64,000 nucleotides of DNA from Leptodactylus fallax (GCA_947044405.1 CAMRHE010000324.1:496001-560000); one strand, 5' to 3'; shown: positions 1-11,227, numbered from the stretch's first letter. Numbers and translations: made by a program. Notes: a model not told the origin generated them from the sequence alone.

Positions 1-227
1 TGCAAAATATCTTGTAGGTGCAATGTGTAGGTATCAAAATACTTGTGTCCATATAGTGTAGACACAAATAGGATACTTAGCATATCCCTTTGTTTTAACT
101 TTTCAAAAAGCAACATGATCATGTTACTTATAGAAAAGTTGTTTAGCTTGGGACACATAAACAGTATCTGGACATGGCTAGTCAAGCGTAAAGATAAAGG
201 AGGATGTATCTCTCTCTCACATATACT
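1..227. other. Flank with a reversed dispersed-repeat fragment
   Basis: No gene is visible. The stretch around 50-165 has the words AAAAAGCAACATGATC and GTAGACACAAATAGG. The same words, in either orientation, recur near 15500, 17560 and 21090, so this is probably a copy of an unnamed dispersed repeat. The short open frame at 43-240 shows no family features. Confidence 0.35.
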
Positions 228-453
228 GTGTCCATATTAGGACATCCTCAGATATCAGAGTCAAACATCAGATTAATAGCAGTTTACAACAGTGATACCT
301 GACTTTGATACCTGACTTTGACTCTGACACCTGACTTTGATACCTGACTTTGATTCTGACACCTGACTCTGACACCTGACTCTGACACCTGACTCTGATA
401 CCTGACTCTGATACCTGACTCTGATACCTGACTCTGACATCTGACTTATTATA
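228..453 (+). repeat. Left arm of a foldback-like inverted repeat
   Basis: The outer part of this arm (about 228-312) is, over roughly 82 bases, the exact reverse complement of the right arm ending at 1536. The inner part is a tandem array of a 13-bp unit, CTGACTCTGATAC with variants, which on the other strand reads TCAGGTATCAGAG. Long inverted repeats built of short subrepeats are the hallmark of foldback (FB) elements. The arm is cut at a TA dinucleotide (452-453), where a Tc1 end is inserted. Because 39 bases hold three 13-bp units, the array encodes 13-residue repeats in open frames; these are not genes. Confidence 0.75.
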
Positions 454-882
454 CAGTGCCTTGCGAAATTATTCGGCCCCCTTGAACTTTTCAACCTTTT
501 GCCACATTTCAGGCTTCAAACATAAGGATATAACATTTTAATTGTTTGGTGAAGAATCAACAACAAGTGTGACACAATTGTGAAGTGGAACGAAATTTAT
601 TGTTTTTTTTAAACTTTTGTAAAAAATAAAAAACTGAAAAGTGGGACGTGCAATGTTATTCGGCCCCCTTAAGTTAATACTTTGTAGCACCACCTTTTGC
701 TGCGATTACAGCTGCAAGTCACTTGGGGTATGTCTGTATCAGTTTTGCACATCGGGAGACTGAAATTCTTGCCCATTCTTGCTTGGAAAGCAGCTCGATC
801 TCATTGAGGTTGGATGGAGAGCGTTTGTGAACAGCATTTTTCAGCTCTTTCCATAGATTCTCGATTGGATTCAGGTCTGTTT
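454..882 (-). mobile_element. Tc1-like element, 3' terminal fragment
   Basis: It begins CAGTGCCTTGCGAAA directly after TA, the same terminus as the complete Tc1 copy at 12393-13850. On the minus strand it encodes the transposase C-terminus, with [13 protein letters not shown] (carrying the third catalytic residue, Glu) and the RCAKLIQTYPK ending. The rest of the transposase is missing: homology stops near 882, where a palindrome starts. It inserted into the left arm of the foldback-like repeat, so it is younger than that structure. Confidence 0.85.
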
Positions 883-1054
883 TGGAAATTGCAGCATTTT
901 CACTGCGTGTATTTTTCTGCAATGCGTGGATTGTAGGGTTTGTACTGGTAATTTGAACCGCACACCGTGGCTGCAATTGGTTTGTTTTACAACCCCTACA
1001 ATCCACGCATTGCAGAAAAATACACGCAGTGAAAATGCTGCAATTTCCAAAACA
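877..1054. repeat. Palindrome with arms of about 60 bp
   Basis: Bases 877-937 and 996-1054 are near-perfect reverse complements around a loop of about 58 bases. The arm contains TTGCAGCATTTTCACTGCG and TTCTGCAATGCGTGGATTG. Similar tgcag/gcgt-rich sequence occurs inside the MITE at 20182-20400, so this may be the interior of a related MITE. The arms overlap the end of the Tc1 homology by a few bases. Confidence 0.75.
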
Positions 1055-1257
1055 GTTGTGGTTTTGGAGATCATAGCAAGTCAATTATATTTACGGAAAT
1101 GCTGGCGGTTTCACTATAGGTATAATGGAAGCAGAAAGTCCGCAGAGGAAACCTCGCCAGACTTTCTGCGAATATCTCTGAGGGAAAAACTGTGATGCAT
1201 TTCTGCCAAGGTTTTTCCCACAGTGCTTTTTTGCTGCAGCCTGCTACGTGGGGCCTC
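1055..1257. mobile_element. MITE-like remnant with GCTACGTGGGGCC end
   Basis: The right end, GCTACGTGGGGCCTCA, resembles the terminus GCAACGTGGGGCC of the Harbinger-like MITE at 20182-20400. No matching left terminus is present, so the copy is truncated or rearranged. It lies between the palindrome and the right arm of the foldback-like repeat. Family membership is inferred from this short end only. Confidence 0.4.
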
Positions 1258-1536
1258 AGTCAGGTGTCAGGTATAATAAGTCAGGTATCAGAGTCAGGTA
1301 TCAGAGTCAGGTATCAGAGTCAGGTATCAGAGTCAGGTGTCAGAGTCAAAGTCAGGTGTCATTGTCAGGTGTCAGATTCAGATGTCAGAGTCATTTATCA
1401 AAGTCAGTTGTCAGAATCAAAGTCAGGTATCAAAGTGCGGTATCAGAGTAAGGTATCAAAGTCAGGTATCACTGTTGTAAACTGCTATTAATCTGATGTT
1501 TGACTCTGATATCTGAGGATGTCCTAATATGGACAC
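1258..1536 (-). repeat. Right arm of a foldback-like inverted repeat
   Basis: This is the reverse-complement partner of 228-453. The inner part is an array of the 13-bp unit TCAGGTATCAGAG with point variants. The outer part ends in TAATATGGACAC, which pairs with GTGTCCATATTA at 228. The right arm is longer than the left because the left was cut by the Tc1 insertion and has fewer subrepeats. I saw no convincing target-site duplication outside the arms. Confidence 0.75.
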
Positions 1537-1721
1537 TGTACACATAGAGCTGTATGGAGGAACAGAGAGTGTGACAATCAGTTACTATGACTCGTGCTCA
1601 TTGTGCCCAACCTTTTGATGAGTGACAGAGGTCCTTCATTCAAGGGTTTGTTGGAGTCCATTTTTATAAATGTTATTAGTGGAAACATGTCTGATATTTA
1701 CATTTCTTTGATATATTTTTG

Positions 1722-1774
<53 letters not shown>

Positions 1775-2204
1775 TTTTTTTAGTAAAAAAACACTAAGTA
1801 TGCATTGAAAAAACATAAGTGGAAATGTAGAAGTGTTGCTGAAAAAGATTGATTCAGTACAAAAATCTTTTTCAGAATCCAGATAGGATTTTCTGAGTTC
1901 ATCCATCATCCTTTATATCACCCTTCATCTTTTATTTCCTGTACAGCACCTGAATGCATAAATAGGATTCAGTGATCAGAATTTTCAATTATTACATTTG
2001 CAAATGAAGAGTAAAATTATGACCACTTTTTAAACTTCTATCTGAAAGCATTGCAAAGCCATTACATATTAAACATAAACTATAACTTTCATAAATACTT
2101 TAGTGAGTTTTAAGTCGAATATGTAGCAGTGTTTCACATTTATGACTTCATGTATTTACACTGTAAATTGTATTACCAGTTACTCTAGCACAGAAACCTT
2201 TATA
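1537..2204. other. Unassigned DNA with an (AT)n(T)n microsatellite at 1724-1782
   Basis: No gene is recognised. A run of about 32 bases of AT dinucleotides passes into a T tract of about 26 bases. The 61-residue frame across it translates the low-complexity tract and is not a gene. The rest is AT-rich without visible family motifs. Confidence 0.7.
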
Positions 2205-2428
2205 CAGTGGGGAAAAAAAGTATTTAGCCAGCCACCAATTGTGCAAGTTCTCCCACTTAAAAAGATGAGGCCGGCCTGTAATTGTCATCATAGGTAGCCC
2301 TCAACTATGAGAGACAAAATGAGAAAACATATCTAGAAAATCACATTGTCTGATTTTTAAAGCATTTATTTGCAAATTATGGTGGAAAATAAGTATTTGG
2401 TCACCTACAAACAAGCAAGATTTCTTGC
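2205..2428. mobile_element. Tc1 terminal inverted repeat, solitary
   Basis: It begins CAGTGGGGAAAAAAAGTA after a TA. Over about 220 bases it matches both termini of the complete Tc1 element at 15893-17313, including the inner direct repeat TGGTGGAAAATAAGTATTTG. Homology ends in ACAAGCAAGATTTCTTG. No transposase or second end follows, so this is an end left by deletion. Confidence 0.85.
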
Positions 2429-2764
2429 CCACAATTATGTTTCATAGATTGTTAAAATATTGCCTACCCGACAACCAAACTATGAAATATTATTTATACA
2501 GTCCTTTGTGGATACCAGACGTGTATCATGCATCTGAACAACAGAGTGATCTAACTAGGGAGGTCTGCATCACTTCCCATTTTATCTTATATTTCAGATG
2601 TGGATGCAGTGGCATAACGATCGCGGTCACAGGGGGTGCGACCGCGACCGGGCCCGGCAGGGTATGGGGCCCGTGGCCAGCTGGAGTTGGCCAGGCCCCG
2701 GACCACTATGATAGTGGTCGGGGAAAGCCTGGTTCCTACTACTGGGTGGGGGCCACTGTAGATC

Positions 2765-3095
2765 ATATACCAAAAAACAAAAAGTTATAAACACAGCCCA
2801 ACTCACGTATAGTAAAGTTTCGTCTCGGGTGGAAAAGTCCTCTGATTAATTGCACGGAAACCTGTCTCCACGGCTAGAGACCAGTATAAATCCAAGAAAA
2901 GACTGTTGATAGGATCCAGCAATTTTGCTTGAAAATGATTCTCCTTAGCAAGAAGTTCTTTATAAAATATAACTTTTATTTACTCCATGAAAAATTAAAA
3001 GTAGTTTTTGACAAAAAAGGTGAGAGGTTACATCTGGAAAAGACTACGCGTTTCGGGACTAGGTTTGTCCCTTACTCATGGCATACCAAAGATCT
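2765..3095 (-). repeat. Dispersed repeat with GAAACGCGT core
   Basis: Read on the minus strand it contains AGTCCCGAAACGCGTAGTC followed by an AT-rich stretch with AATAAAAG. A similar arrangement lies on the plus strand at about 35530-35700. It interrupts the minisatellite-bearing hAT element. It may be a SINE or LINE tail, but I cannot name the family. Confidence 0.45.
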
Positions 3096-3410
3096 ACTAC
3101 TGTGTGGGGGCCACTGTGGGCATATAATACTGGGTGGGGGCCACTGTAGAGCATACACTACTGTGTGGGGGCCACTGTAGAGCATATACTACTGTGTGGG
3201 AGCCATTGTGGGCACATAATACTGGGTGGGGGCCACTGTAGAGCATATACTACTGGGTGGGGGCCACTGTAGAGCATATACTACTGGGTGGGGGCCACTG
3301 TAGAGCATATACTACTGTATGGGGGCCACTGTGAGCATATAATACTGGGTGAGGGCCACTGTCGAGCATATAATACTATCTGGGGCCACTGTCAAGCATA
3401 TTATACTGTT
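3096..3410. repeat. 30/31-bp minisatellite inside a hAT element
   Basis: About ten tandem units of the type GGGGGCCACTGTAGAGCATA-TACTACTGTGT, with sub-variants TGTGGGCATATAATACTGGGT. The unit resembles those at 9176-9297 and, in reverse complement, 29460-31295, both also inside hAT elements. Confidence 0.85.
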
Positions 3411-3523
3411 TGGGGCTCCGTAACCGACACTATCAAGAATTTGCTGTAGAGAGGGGGTAGGGGGCCCCGGACAAAAGTTTGCACTGGGGCCCACAAGACT
3501 TTAGTTACGCCACTGTGTGGGTG

Positions 3524-4330
3524 GTTTAAAACAACAAAATCACTGCCCCTTTAGAGGTCTAAATAACTTCTCATAATCCTCCCCTATGTGTGTAAAATAA
3601 ACTGCCAATCAGAGGGGCTTTGAGAGACCAAGCCCCTTCACATAGTTTGACTGACAGGTCCAGCCACCAATAGACGCATCCAATGATCCTCAACCAATGT
3701 GTGTTCATTAGATGCACAAGTGCATCAATGTTCTGAGGCCACTGTAAATACCTACCACATCCCACACGTGTCTGTAAAAGTAAAAGCTACCAAGACTAAG
3801 TCCATCTTATCTTCAACTGTGCGTGTCCATGGGCTTAGTTAAAGAGATTAACTACATTAGCAGTCATTCAATAGGAGTGACTGGCGTGCACATCCAGAGA
3901 TCACTGGTGCATGTGCAATACTTTTTATGTATCTGAGATTAAAAGATGTGTTGATTTATTAGGGATAGTGCATTACATTGGACTTAGTCTATTTTTGTAT
4001 TTATATCTGGAAGGTATCTCCAAAGATGGATCACATTGTTATATGCATCAGAACACACTCCTGATCATCTGCCCTCTTGTAATTTAATGTATTACTTGAA
4101 GTATAAAGCACAGTAATAAGTCCACTATAAGGATCAAGGAGATAATGCACTAACGGCCTTTGGTAAAAATAATTCTATGTCTTTAGGATTATACCCACCA
4201 TTTGTGTAAGGCAAATTGAATAAAAACTTTTTGTTTCACTAAATGCAAATATTTAGACAGTATACTACATAAAATATATACATTATATATAATATACTAT
4301 ATATAATACTTTTGTGACAAGTTATTACAA
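3524..4330. other. No gene recognised
   Basis: AT-rich sequence with short open frames that show no domain features. I see no terminal repeats or tandem structure here. Confidence 0.6.
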
Positions 4331-4484
4331 AGTGATATGGTAACAAGTCTATTTGTGTCTATATGTAGCCACCCAGTAGGGGATGTGAATTGCAGCCTTT
4401 CAAGACTTTTGTTAGCATGTTGTGATACTGTACTGAATTGTGTTGTGGAATATGTTGGCGCTATATAAATAAAATGTATTATTA

Positions 4485-4524
<40 letters not shown>

Positions 4525-4525
4525 A

Positions 4526-4563
<38 letters not shown>
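4331..4563 (+). repeat. Dispersed repeat, SINE/LINE-like tail and (TTA)n microsatellite
   Basis: Bases 4335-4440 hold the words ATTTGTGTCTATATGTAGCC and CTTTTGTTAGCATGTTGTGA, shared with fragments near 19150 and 22910. Next comes GGAATATGTTGGCGCTATATA at about 4447, a 3' tail like that of the SINE at 38905-39170. The (TTA)n run at 4477-4563 grows from this tail, as usual for retroposon-seeded microsatellites. Confidence 0.6.
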
Positions 4564-4564
<1 letters not shown>

Positions 4565-5990
4565 TAGAGTCCTAGCCATGTTAGAGATCAGTTAATTGTG
4601 GACACATATATATATGTGTAGGAACATTTAATGCGGATTTCAATACAAATAAAATAATTTCAAATTAATGAATTAATGTAGTATATTGTAATGTAAATAC
4701 TGTAATTATGATGAATCTACAATACGATATACAATATACACGACTACACTACAATAATTGCATTTTATTTGATGGATGTCTTGTTCATACAAAGTTGTTC
4801 AAAGAGTGCCACAAATTGCAATTGCTTTGTACATCATGTTCTAATTTGGATAGTGCAATTAGAGATTGTGTGAATATTTTAGATTTAAAGTGCAGATAAT
4901 AAAATAGAGAAAATGGCTTAAAAGAAAAGTGTTGTTTGGGCACCCACAAGAAGAAACAGAAAGGTTGATGTTTGTGAAATTTGTATTTTCCTATGCTAAT
5001 GAATAGTACAGGTGAAAAAAAGAAACTTTGTAATATATCTTATTAAGGAGATCTGGTTCCTTCTCCACTTATTAAGCTGTTCTCCTGCTCATTATCTTCA
5101 ATCTGACAGGTTTTGTTTACAGTATATCTATCTCCAGCCTCACAATACAACAATATGTAGGCTGAGTAGGAGTCTCCTGCCGGCTAGTTAATCGATTTAT
5201 TGCCTCATTCTGTGTACTAGCAGCCTCTTATATACCAACTAGCAGTGCTTAAAAAGCAAGGAATAGCAGAGTGTAAAGAGCAGCAATTATTTGACCAATA
5301 ATTATTTTACTAATTCCCCTCCTCGCTTCACAGACTAATATGGAGAAAGTAACTGCCTGCAAAGTGGAGAAAACATATGTCTTTAATAATATATATTACA
5401 ATTTTTCATATAAACACAGCCAAAGTTATCTCAAAGTGAAAGTGACATGTATGTCCGTGGATAAATGAATGGTAAGCAGTGGATACAAACTACAAGTTTA
5501 ACCGTACACTGCGCTTTCATGCATTTTAACATTTAAAACGCTCCAAAAATTACCCTTTTGGGGGGAAAAAGGTGCTTGTCCATGGTTTTTTAAACACTCA
5601 TGGCAGTTATATTGCAAAAAGCATTGGTTTTGTAGAAAAATCTGTCCATTTTAATGACTTGTAAGTAATACAGGATTAATTTTAAATGGGAGCCAAGTTG
5701 AAAAGTGATAAAATTTTATTTATTTTTTTAAAACCCCCAAAAGTCATCCCGTGATGGAAGCAGATGTGAAATCAAAATAGTTTTTTTTAGTGACTAACAT
5801 GATTGACCTGGCCACAGTAGGCACTAAGCAGCTGTGGAATCATGTGTGGCAGTGCAGCAGGGCATAACATGATGGACCAGGCTGCAGGATATGTGTGCCT
5901 GAGTGGTGGAAGTGGTGGTAGCTGTTTAAGAGTGGCAGGCAGCATCAGCAGCAGTACAGTAAATGGAATATGATGATAAAGGGAGACGAT
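4564..5990. other. No gene recognised
   Basis: AT-rich unassigned DNA. The last 200 bases (5790-5990) are GCAG- and TGG-rich and may be the 3' flank of the hAT transposase ruin that ends at 5998. Confidence 0.55.
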
Positions 5991-5997
5991 GACATCA

Positions 5998-8390
5998 CTA
6001 TTTGGAGGCATCAGCCGGAGGTGTTTGAAAATCCTTGCAGATCCATGCATGATTCATTTTGATAAAAGTAATTTTTTCCACACTACCTGTGGACAGTTTT
6101 GACGTTTTAGGTGCACTAGCAGCACTGATTACTCTCTCTGTCATAACACTTTGGCCAGACAAGATTACTCCTATGGAAACTGGGTCGGCTCCTTCCGCTG
6201 CTATAACCTATTGACCCAGAATTCCATGGGGTCAGAGTTATCTCTTGACTATAGGATCACTCTTGTTATGACTGTACCTGTTGGTGCAGCTGCAGTGCTC
6301 TCCTTAAACACTGCGGCAAGGAAGGTATACAGCCTATCCTGATAGTCTAATTTTTCTTCTACTTGGGAAGTAGAGAAGAATGCTCACATTTATCTTTATA
6401 ATGAGGGCCTAAGAGCACTGCATTAAGTACTCATCCCTCTGATGCTAATAATATGCTTGTCACTGTGTCAGCATTGAAGCACACATCATGCCATGCTTGC
6501 CAACATATGCCCAGGCCCTGGGGCCTGCCATGGTTGGTGTTCTTGGCAAGCATGGTCGTCGTCACCATTATCATTATCTTAAAACAGATAAGGGTCAGCC
6601 TCGACCCCTGGCTGTGCCTGTGACATATAAAGCCCCCCTTCTCTTCATCCTCTTCCAGTCTAGGAGTCACAGTTCCTCTACCATATTGAACCTGACCAGT
6701 ATCTATATCCTCCTCCATCAAAAAAGGCTGATGACATTGACTAAGAGGTATAAACTAATCCTCCTCTTCCATTTCTCGAGTGTAAAAATATACACTAGTG
6801 GGATCACATCACTGATGCTGTCATCCCTGCTGACAAATTTTGTGGCTTCTTCAAAGAACTTGAGAAGCTGGCACACTTCCCTCGTGAGCCTCCAATGACA
6901 TATCCAGAAGTAACACATTATCCCTGTAGTCTGCTGCATTCAATAATCTTTCACTTCCTTCCGCTTCTTATACAGATGCTCCAGTCCAGCATGTTTAAGG
7001 TGGATTTCCAAGTTGGAATGTCGCAGATAAGGTGGTGGAAAGACCTTTATGTCGCTGCAAATTAAGCAGGGTGTTTTTTGCAACATAAGAATGACTGAAA
7101 TGTGCAGAGATTTTTCTGGCCATGAGAAGCACCTCTTTTAAGCGACTACAGGTTAATAAAGTGGAAAACTACCAGATTAAGGACATGCACCATACAGGGA
7201 CAATGTGATATTCATGCTAACTGCAGTGCAGCAACAATACTGGTGCCACTGTTGCTGGAAACTTTGCCCAGTTGGAGTTGGTGAAGAGCCATCCAGCAGG
7301 ACACTTGCTGCAGAATCCAGGCTAATTAATTGCATAACCTCACAGCAGCGCTTCGCCTTACACCCATGAAACGAGAGTGGAGGAGGGAGACAAATGGAAT
7401 GCAACATCTTGCCCTGGGGAAGACGGTGGGGGAAAATGGTCCATAGAGGAGGATCCAGAGGATGAGGATGTGCCCTTCATAGTTTTGGAACTAGGCCTAA
7501 TCAATCGGGATGGAACTACCACCTGACCTTGCTGCGTTTCTGGATTGTGGCCACTGCTGCTCAAAACATTGACCCAGGAGGCTGTCAAAGCCATGTATAG
7601 TCCTTGTCCATAATTGCTGTTCCACATGTCGACAGGCACATTCAAATTTCCTCAGGCTGAGAAGCCCACTTTCTCCAACACGTGGCAATATAAAGAAGGG
7701 ACAGCTTTCCTAGCGGAATAGTGGCGGCTAGGTATCCTCCATTGAGGATGGGTGCATGCCATCAGTGGCAAAATGCAGTGGAAAGTACGAAGTGGTACAG
7801 CAGTGACTGCACCACCAGCAGCTTGGACAGATGCAAGTTAAGTTACAAAACTGCCGGATAACGGGGTGAATATTGCTGTCTTCTGGCCACACATTTTCTT
7901 ATGAATGTCTGATGTTGGTGTGGAAAAAGAAGAGTAGGAAAAACAGTTGATGATGATGATGATAATGATGATGACCTTGTGCTAAGCTTAGATGTGGCTT
8001 GTCTACAAGGAGGATGAGGAGAACAGCCTTGCTCACTTCCTCTTCTACTGTCAAGGCTATTTTTCCAAATAATAGAGTTATGCTTTTCATGTGAGTACTT
8101 AGGGCTGTTGTTCCTACATTTGTTCCTTCACGCCACGGCTAAATTTCTGCTTGCAGGTCTTGCACAATGCCATGGATGTATCGTTTGGCAATGTGCAAAA
8201 AAAAATCCCACATGATCAGCATCATCATCAGCAGCAGCAGAAACATGTCTGCCACTACCACCACCAGTGCCATTACCCTCTACGAGGTTCCCTTAGGTCT
8301 GCCCCGTGCAGGCCTCTTGAATGTTGGGCTTGTGCAATGGCTGGAATCATTACTATAACCCCTGCAACCACCCTCTTCATCTGATGTCAC
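5998..8390 (-). pseudogene. hAT transposase pseudogene with BED zinc finger
   Basis: The minus strand encodes, in several frames, the ordered landmarks of a BED-type hAT transposase. Near 8060-8200 lies a decayed BED finger (CKTCKQKFSRG, then ALSTHMKS after a frameshift). Near 6960-7140 is MARKISAHFSHSYVAKNTLL. At 6800-6880 is the conserved FFEEATKFVSRDDSISDVIPL. At 6010-6060 is the C-terminal dimerisation end, KITFIKMNHAWI, with a stop at 5998-6000. Stops and frameshifts are frequent, so it is dead. The acidic N-terminus resumes at 10030, beyond an inserted hAT element. No terminal repeats of this element were identified. Confidence 0.8.
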
Positions 8391-8738
8391 CTTGTCAACA
8401 GGGCCAGTTTTAGTCTGGGGCCCTGGCCAACTTTACAAGTGGGGCCCTAAATTCTAAGACATATCCAGTGGCAGAACTACCTCCATAGCAGCTGCTATGG
8501 GGCCCTTGACCATAGAGGGCCTGGTGGGCCCCTGCTGCTTTTGTTTTTTAAATAGGCCATTAACTACTGCAGTTACTCTAGCAGGTAACAGGCAATATTT
8601 ACTTACCGATCCCCACATCTGACCACGGCCGCTCCCGCTTCCCCTTCAGCCCTCCAGGGGACCACGTGTATCCCATATAACGTTGCTGACACTGAACAGC
8701 GGAATGTTTGCCTGGCAGTTTCGCTCAGACAAACTGCT

Positions 8739-8783
8739 ATTATTATACTTTGGGGACTTTTCTGACCCCAAAGCATAATGATC
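8739..8783. repeat. Conserved GGGGTC/GACCCC stem-loop, copy 1
   Basis: ATTATACTTTGGGG pairs with CCCCAAAGCATAAT across a short loop. The same stem occurs at 9054, 18236 and 31388, always inside a hAT-like element. Confidence 0.75.
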
Positions 8784-9053
8784 AGAGGCTGGCGGGAGGT
8801 GAAAAAAAAAAAACAAAAAACAATCTTACTTAGCTCTACTGTGCTCCAACGTGAATTCCTGCTGTCTTCAGCCCTCCTCAATGATATCCCAGACGGCATG
8901 TGGGTCTGGCTGGCGTCATTGACGCACAATGACAACAACGTAACCCACGTCTGTGATGTCATTAAGGAGTGTCAAAGACAGCAGGAAGTAAAACTGGAGC
9001 ACAAGAGAGGTAAGTAAGTCCATTTTTTTTTTACCTCCCCTGTGCCTACGAAC

Positions 9054-9095
9054 ATTATATACTCTAGGTTCTGAAGAGACCCCACAGTATATTAA
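9054..9095. repeat. Conserved GGGGTC/GACCCC stem-loop, copy 2 (worn)
   Basis: The left arm TATACTCTAGGTTCT pairs with AGACCCCACAGTATATT. The left arm has lost the G-run seen in the other copies. It lies about 80 bases before the minisatellite at 9176. Confidence 0.65.
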
Positions 9096-9175
9096 TAGTT
9101 CATGAGTCGTGATCCCCAAAAATTTTCGGGTTCTACCAAACCCAAAATTTTTTAAATATTTGCACCAAACACCGT

Positions 9176-9297
9176 AGGAGACATTATACTGTGTGAGGGG
9201 GCCACTATGGGACATTATACTGTGTGGAGGGGCCACTATGGCACATTATACTGTGTGGAGGGGCCACTATGGGACATTATACTATGTGGAGGGGCCG
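9176..9297. repeat. 31-bp minisatellite, about four units
   Basis: Units of the type GAGGGGCCACTATGGGACAT-TATACTGTGTG. The minus-strand frame over it is a repeat artefact. The unit is nearly identical, in reverse complement, to the large array at 29460-31295. Confidence 0.85.
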
Positions 9298-10029
9298 CAG
9301 TGAATTATGTCAGTGGATAAACAGATGTGACATTTGAGGAAAGGATATGATCAATTAGAAGATGGCCAGCCAAAGCAGAATCAGATCATGTAGTCCCTCA
9401 TATGTTGCAGCCATGTATAACTAAGGCTAAGTTCACATCTGTCTCCAGAAACCGGCAGAGACAAAAGTCCTAGATGTGAACCTAAGAGTTTTCAATTCAT
9501 TTTATAATTACAGTTTTTATCTGGCCTTCATCATTTACATGTATAGCAAGAATGTTAGGACGTACCCAGTTGCAGAACTACTGCCATAGCCTAGTGCTGA
9601 TCATCCTAAAAAATGTAATGCAAAAATGCAGTAAATACTGACAGCATAGCAAAGCAAAATTATATGAAATTCTGATTCAAGTTTTGGATACCATATGGAA
9701 TCTGTATTACTACACAAACACCCAAGACACAACACATATCCAGAGCCAAGTCAGGGATTGATTACACTGAGCTGCAGCAGCCTAATGTAATAGATCATCC
9801 CCTGCAGTGCAAGAGGAGGAGGAGGGAGCTGTCTGCCTGCGCTGACACTGGGTAAGTAAGTGAGGGGAGAGAGGCAGTCAGCGCCCAGTAGCCCAGTGGG
9901 TCCACGGCACTTGCTGAGTACTGATCCACAGCTAATAGTGCTGAATTCAGGGGGCCCCTTAAGTTTTGGGGGCCCTAGGTGATTTCCCAGTGTTGTGCCC
10001 CCCCCCCCAATGCTGGCCCTGCTTTTCAC

Positions 10030-10720
10030 CCTGACCCAGTTGCCAGGTGCTATCTGCAAAAGAATCATCACTGACAATGTCATCATTATCATCTTGCCCA
10101 CTTTTTTCTAACACATCATCATGGCCATGCACAACCTCAGAATTTTCACCTCCAGTTATCCCCTAGCTCCTCTACCAAAACAACTACCACACCTGCCACT
10201 ACTACCTCTACCATGTCTTCCTCCTCTGCTTGCACACAATGCTAACTGTTCTCATGCAGCTCATCAGAAATAGGAAGAAGACTGCTATGACAAGGAAAAA
10301 CAGATTTCTCAGCAGGTGCAACATCATTACCAGGGATCTGTGTCAGTGAGAAATGTGAAGGAGACACAGTTGACAGTTGAGAAAGGCCCTGCAGTAAATT
10401 ATGTGTTATGTAGGAGGAAGAACACAGAGAAGCCTGACTCAAGATCATATCACTTTCAGATGCAATATCCTCCTGTGAGATCAGCCAGCTAAATAATCAA
10501 AAATTTCATTTTCATGAAGTACAACAATCCTGCAGCTACTGGTGGTGCCACCAAAGACAGAAGAAGTAGTGTCCTTATTGTTATTAGTAGTACTTGCACA
10601 AGTGTTTCCACCTCCCTTTTGTCTGTCCCTTGGCATGTTTTTTTCCAGCTCTTGGAGGCTACTCTGACATCCTTCAGAGAAATTCAAGCAGAAACTATTC
10701 AAAAACTCACAAGTTCAATG
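10030..10720 (-). pseudogene. N-terminal part of the hAT transposase pseudogene
   Basis: This continues the gene interrupted at 8391. Minus-strand frames are rich in Ser, Thr, Asp and Glu, typical of the low-complexity region before the BED finger. One 73-residue frame at 10481-10702 includes FSEGCQSSLQELEKNM. No catalytic motif lies here. Assignment rests on position and composition, so it is less certain than the C-terminal half. Confidence 0.45.
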
Positions 10721-11225
10721 GGTGTCAGAATTGTCAAGGTGATATCAAAGAAAGGGTCCTATGTTAATATGTAACTTGGCCTGTTAAGATGTTTTTGATT
10801 GAAATAGCTTTTGATTTCAGTAAATGTGACCTCTTAATGATACAAATTTAACAAATTACCATTTTCAGTTCTTTATAACCTGTAAAATGTATATTGGATA
10901 AACAAGAAACCGCTTGTATATACTGTAATGAACTATTTTTTTTTAAGATTTACTCAGGCAAAATCAGCAGCACTTTGCTGTTAATTCAGCACTATATATT
11001 TAATGAAACAATGTTAATTCTTGCCCCAAAAAACATTTAACAAAATATTTTTCACTAACAGGATTGTCTTTTCAGTAAAAAAGTATAATTTAAAGAATTT
11101 GTATAGAGATTTGCTCTATTGCACAAGTGTCAGACATTATTAGATTATTGGCAATGAAAGGGTTAATTGTTAAGTGAACTCAACAGCAGAAAAAGCACAG
11201 ATTTCCCCAGTCTATGAACCTGACC
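10721..11225. other. No gene recognised
   Basis: AT-rich DNA between the hAT ruin and a Tc1 element. No repeats or domains seen. Confidence 0.6.
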
Positions 11226-11227
11226 TA

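Larger units (their letters stand above)
2607..3515. mobile_element. Non-autonomous hAT-like element
   Basis: The termini are CAGTGGCATAACGATCG and, as reverse complement of the right end, CAGTGGCGTAACTAAAG. They are flanked by an 8-bp near-duplication, TGTGGATG (2599-2606) and TGTGGGTG (3516-3523). Eight-bp duplications and CAGTGGC-type ends fit hAT. There is no transposase. The left interior (GTGCGACCGCGACCGGG, GGGGCCCGTGGCC) is shared in reverse with the hAT at 17940-18717. It carries a 30/31-bp minisatellite and a separate repeat insertion. Confidence 0.85.
8399..10021. mobile_element. Non-autonomous hAT element inserted in the hAT transposase ruin
   Basis: It begins CAGGGCCAGTTTTAG and ends AATGCTGGCCCTG, giving inverted termini CAGGGCCAG. 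The flanks CTTGTCAA (8391-8398) and CTTTTCAC (10022-10029) match at six of eight positions, a worn hAT target duplication. It splits the transposase gene, whose sequence continues on both sides. Inside are two stem-loops (8739-8783 and 9054-9095), a short minisatellite, and two direct copies of another hAT-like end, CAGTGGCAGAACTACC at 8466 and CAGTTGCAGAACTACT at 9567, suggesting earlier nested insertions. Confidence 0.8.

Noticed and set aside
273..1491. Ser/Val/Arg-rich repeat proteins encoded by the 13-bp arrays
   Set aside because: The frames merely translate tandem DNA repeats in inverted arms.
2425..2790. 121-residue frame after a Tc1 end
   Set aside because: It runs from unassigned DNA into the GC-rich left end of a hAT element and has no family motif.
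5998..8390. Domesticated ZBED-like host gene
   Set aside because: Numerous stops and frameshifts lie across the whole length, so there is no sign of coding constraint.
8466..9600. Direct repeats CAGTGGCAGAACTAC / CAGTTGCAGAACTAC as an LTR pair
   Set aside because: The similarity is only about 25 bases long and looks like two copies of a hAT end, not long terminal repeats.
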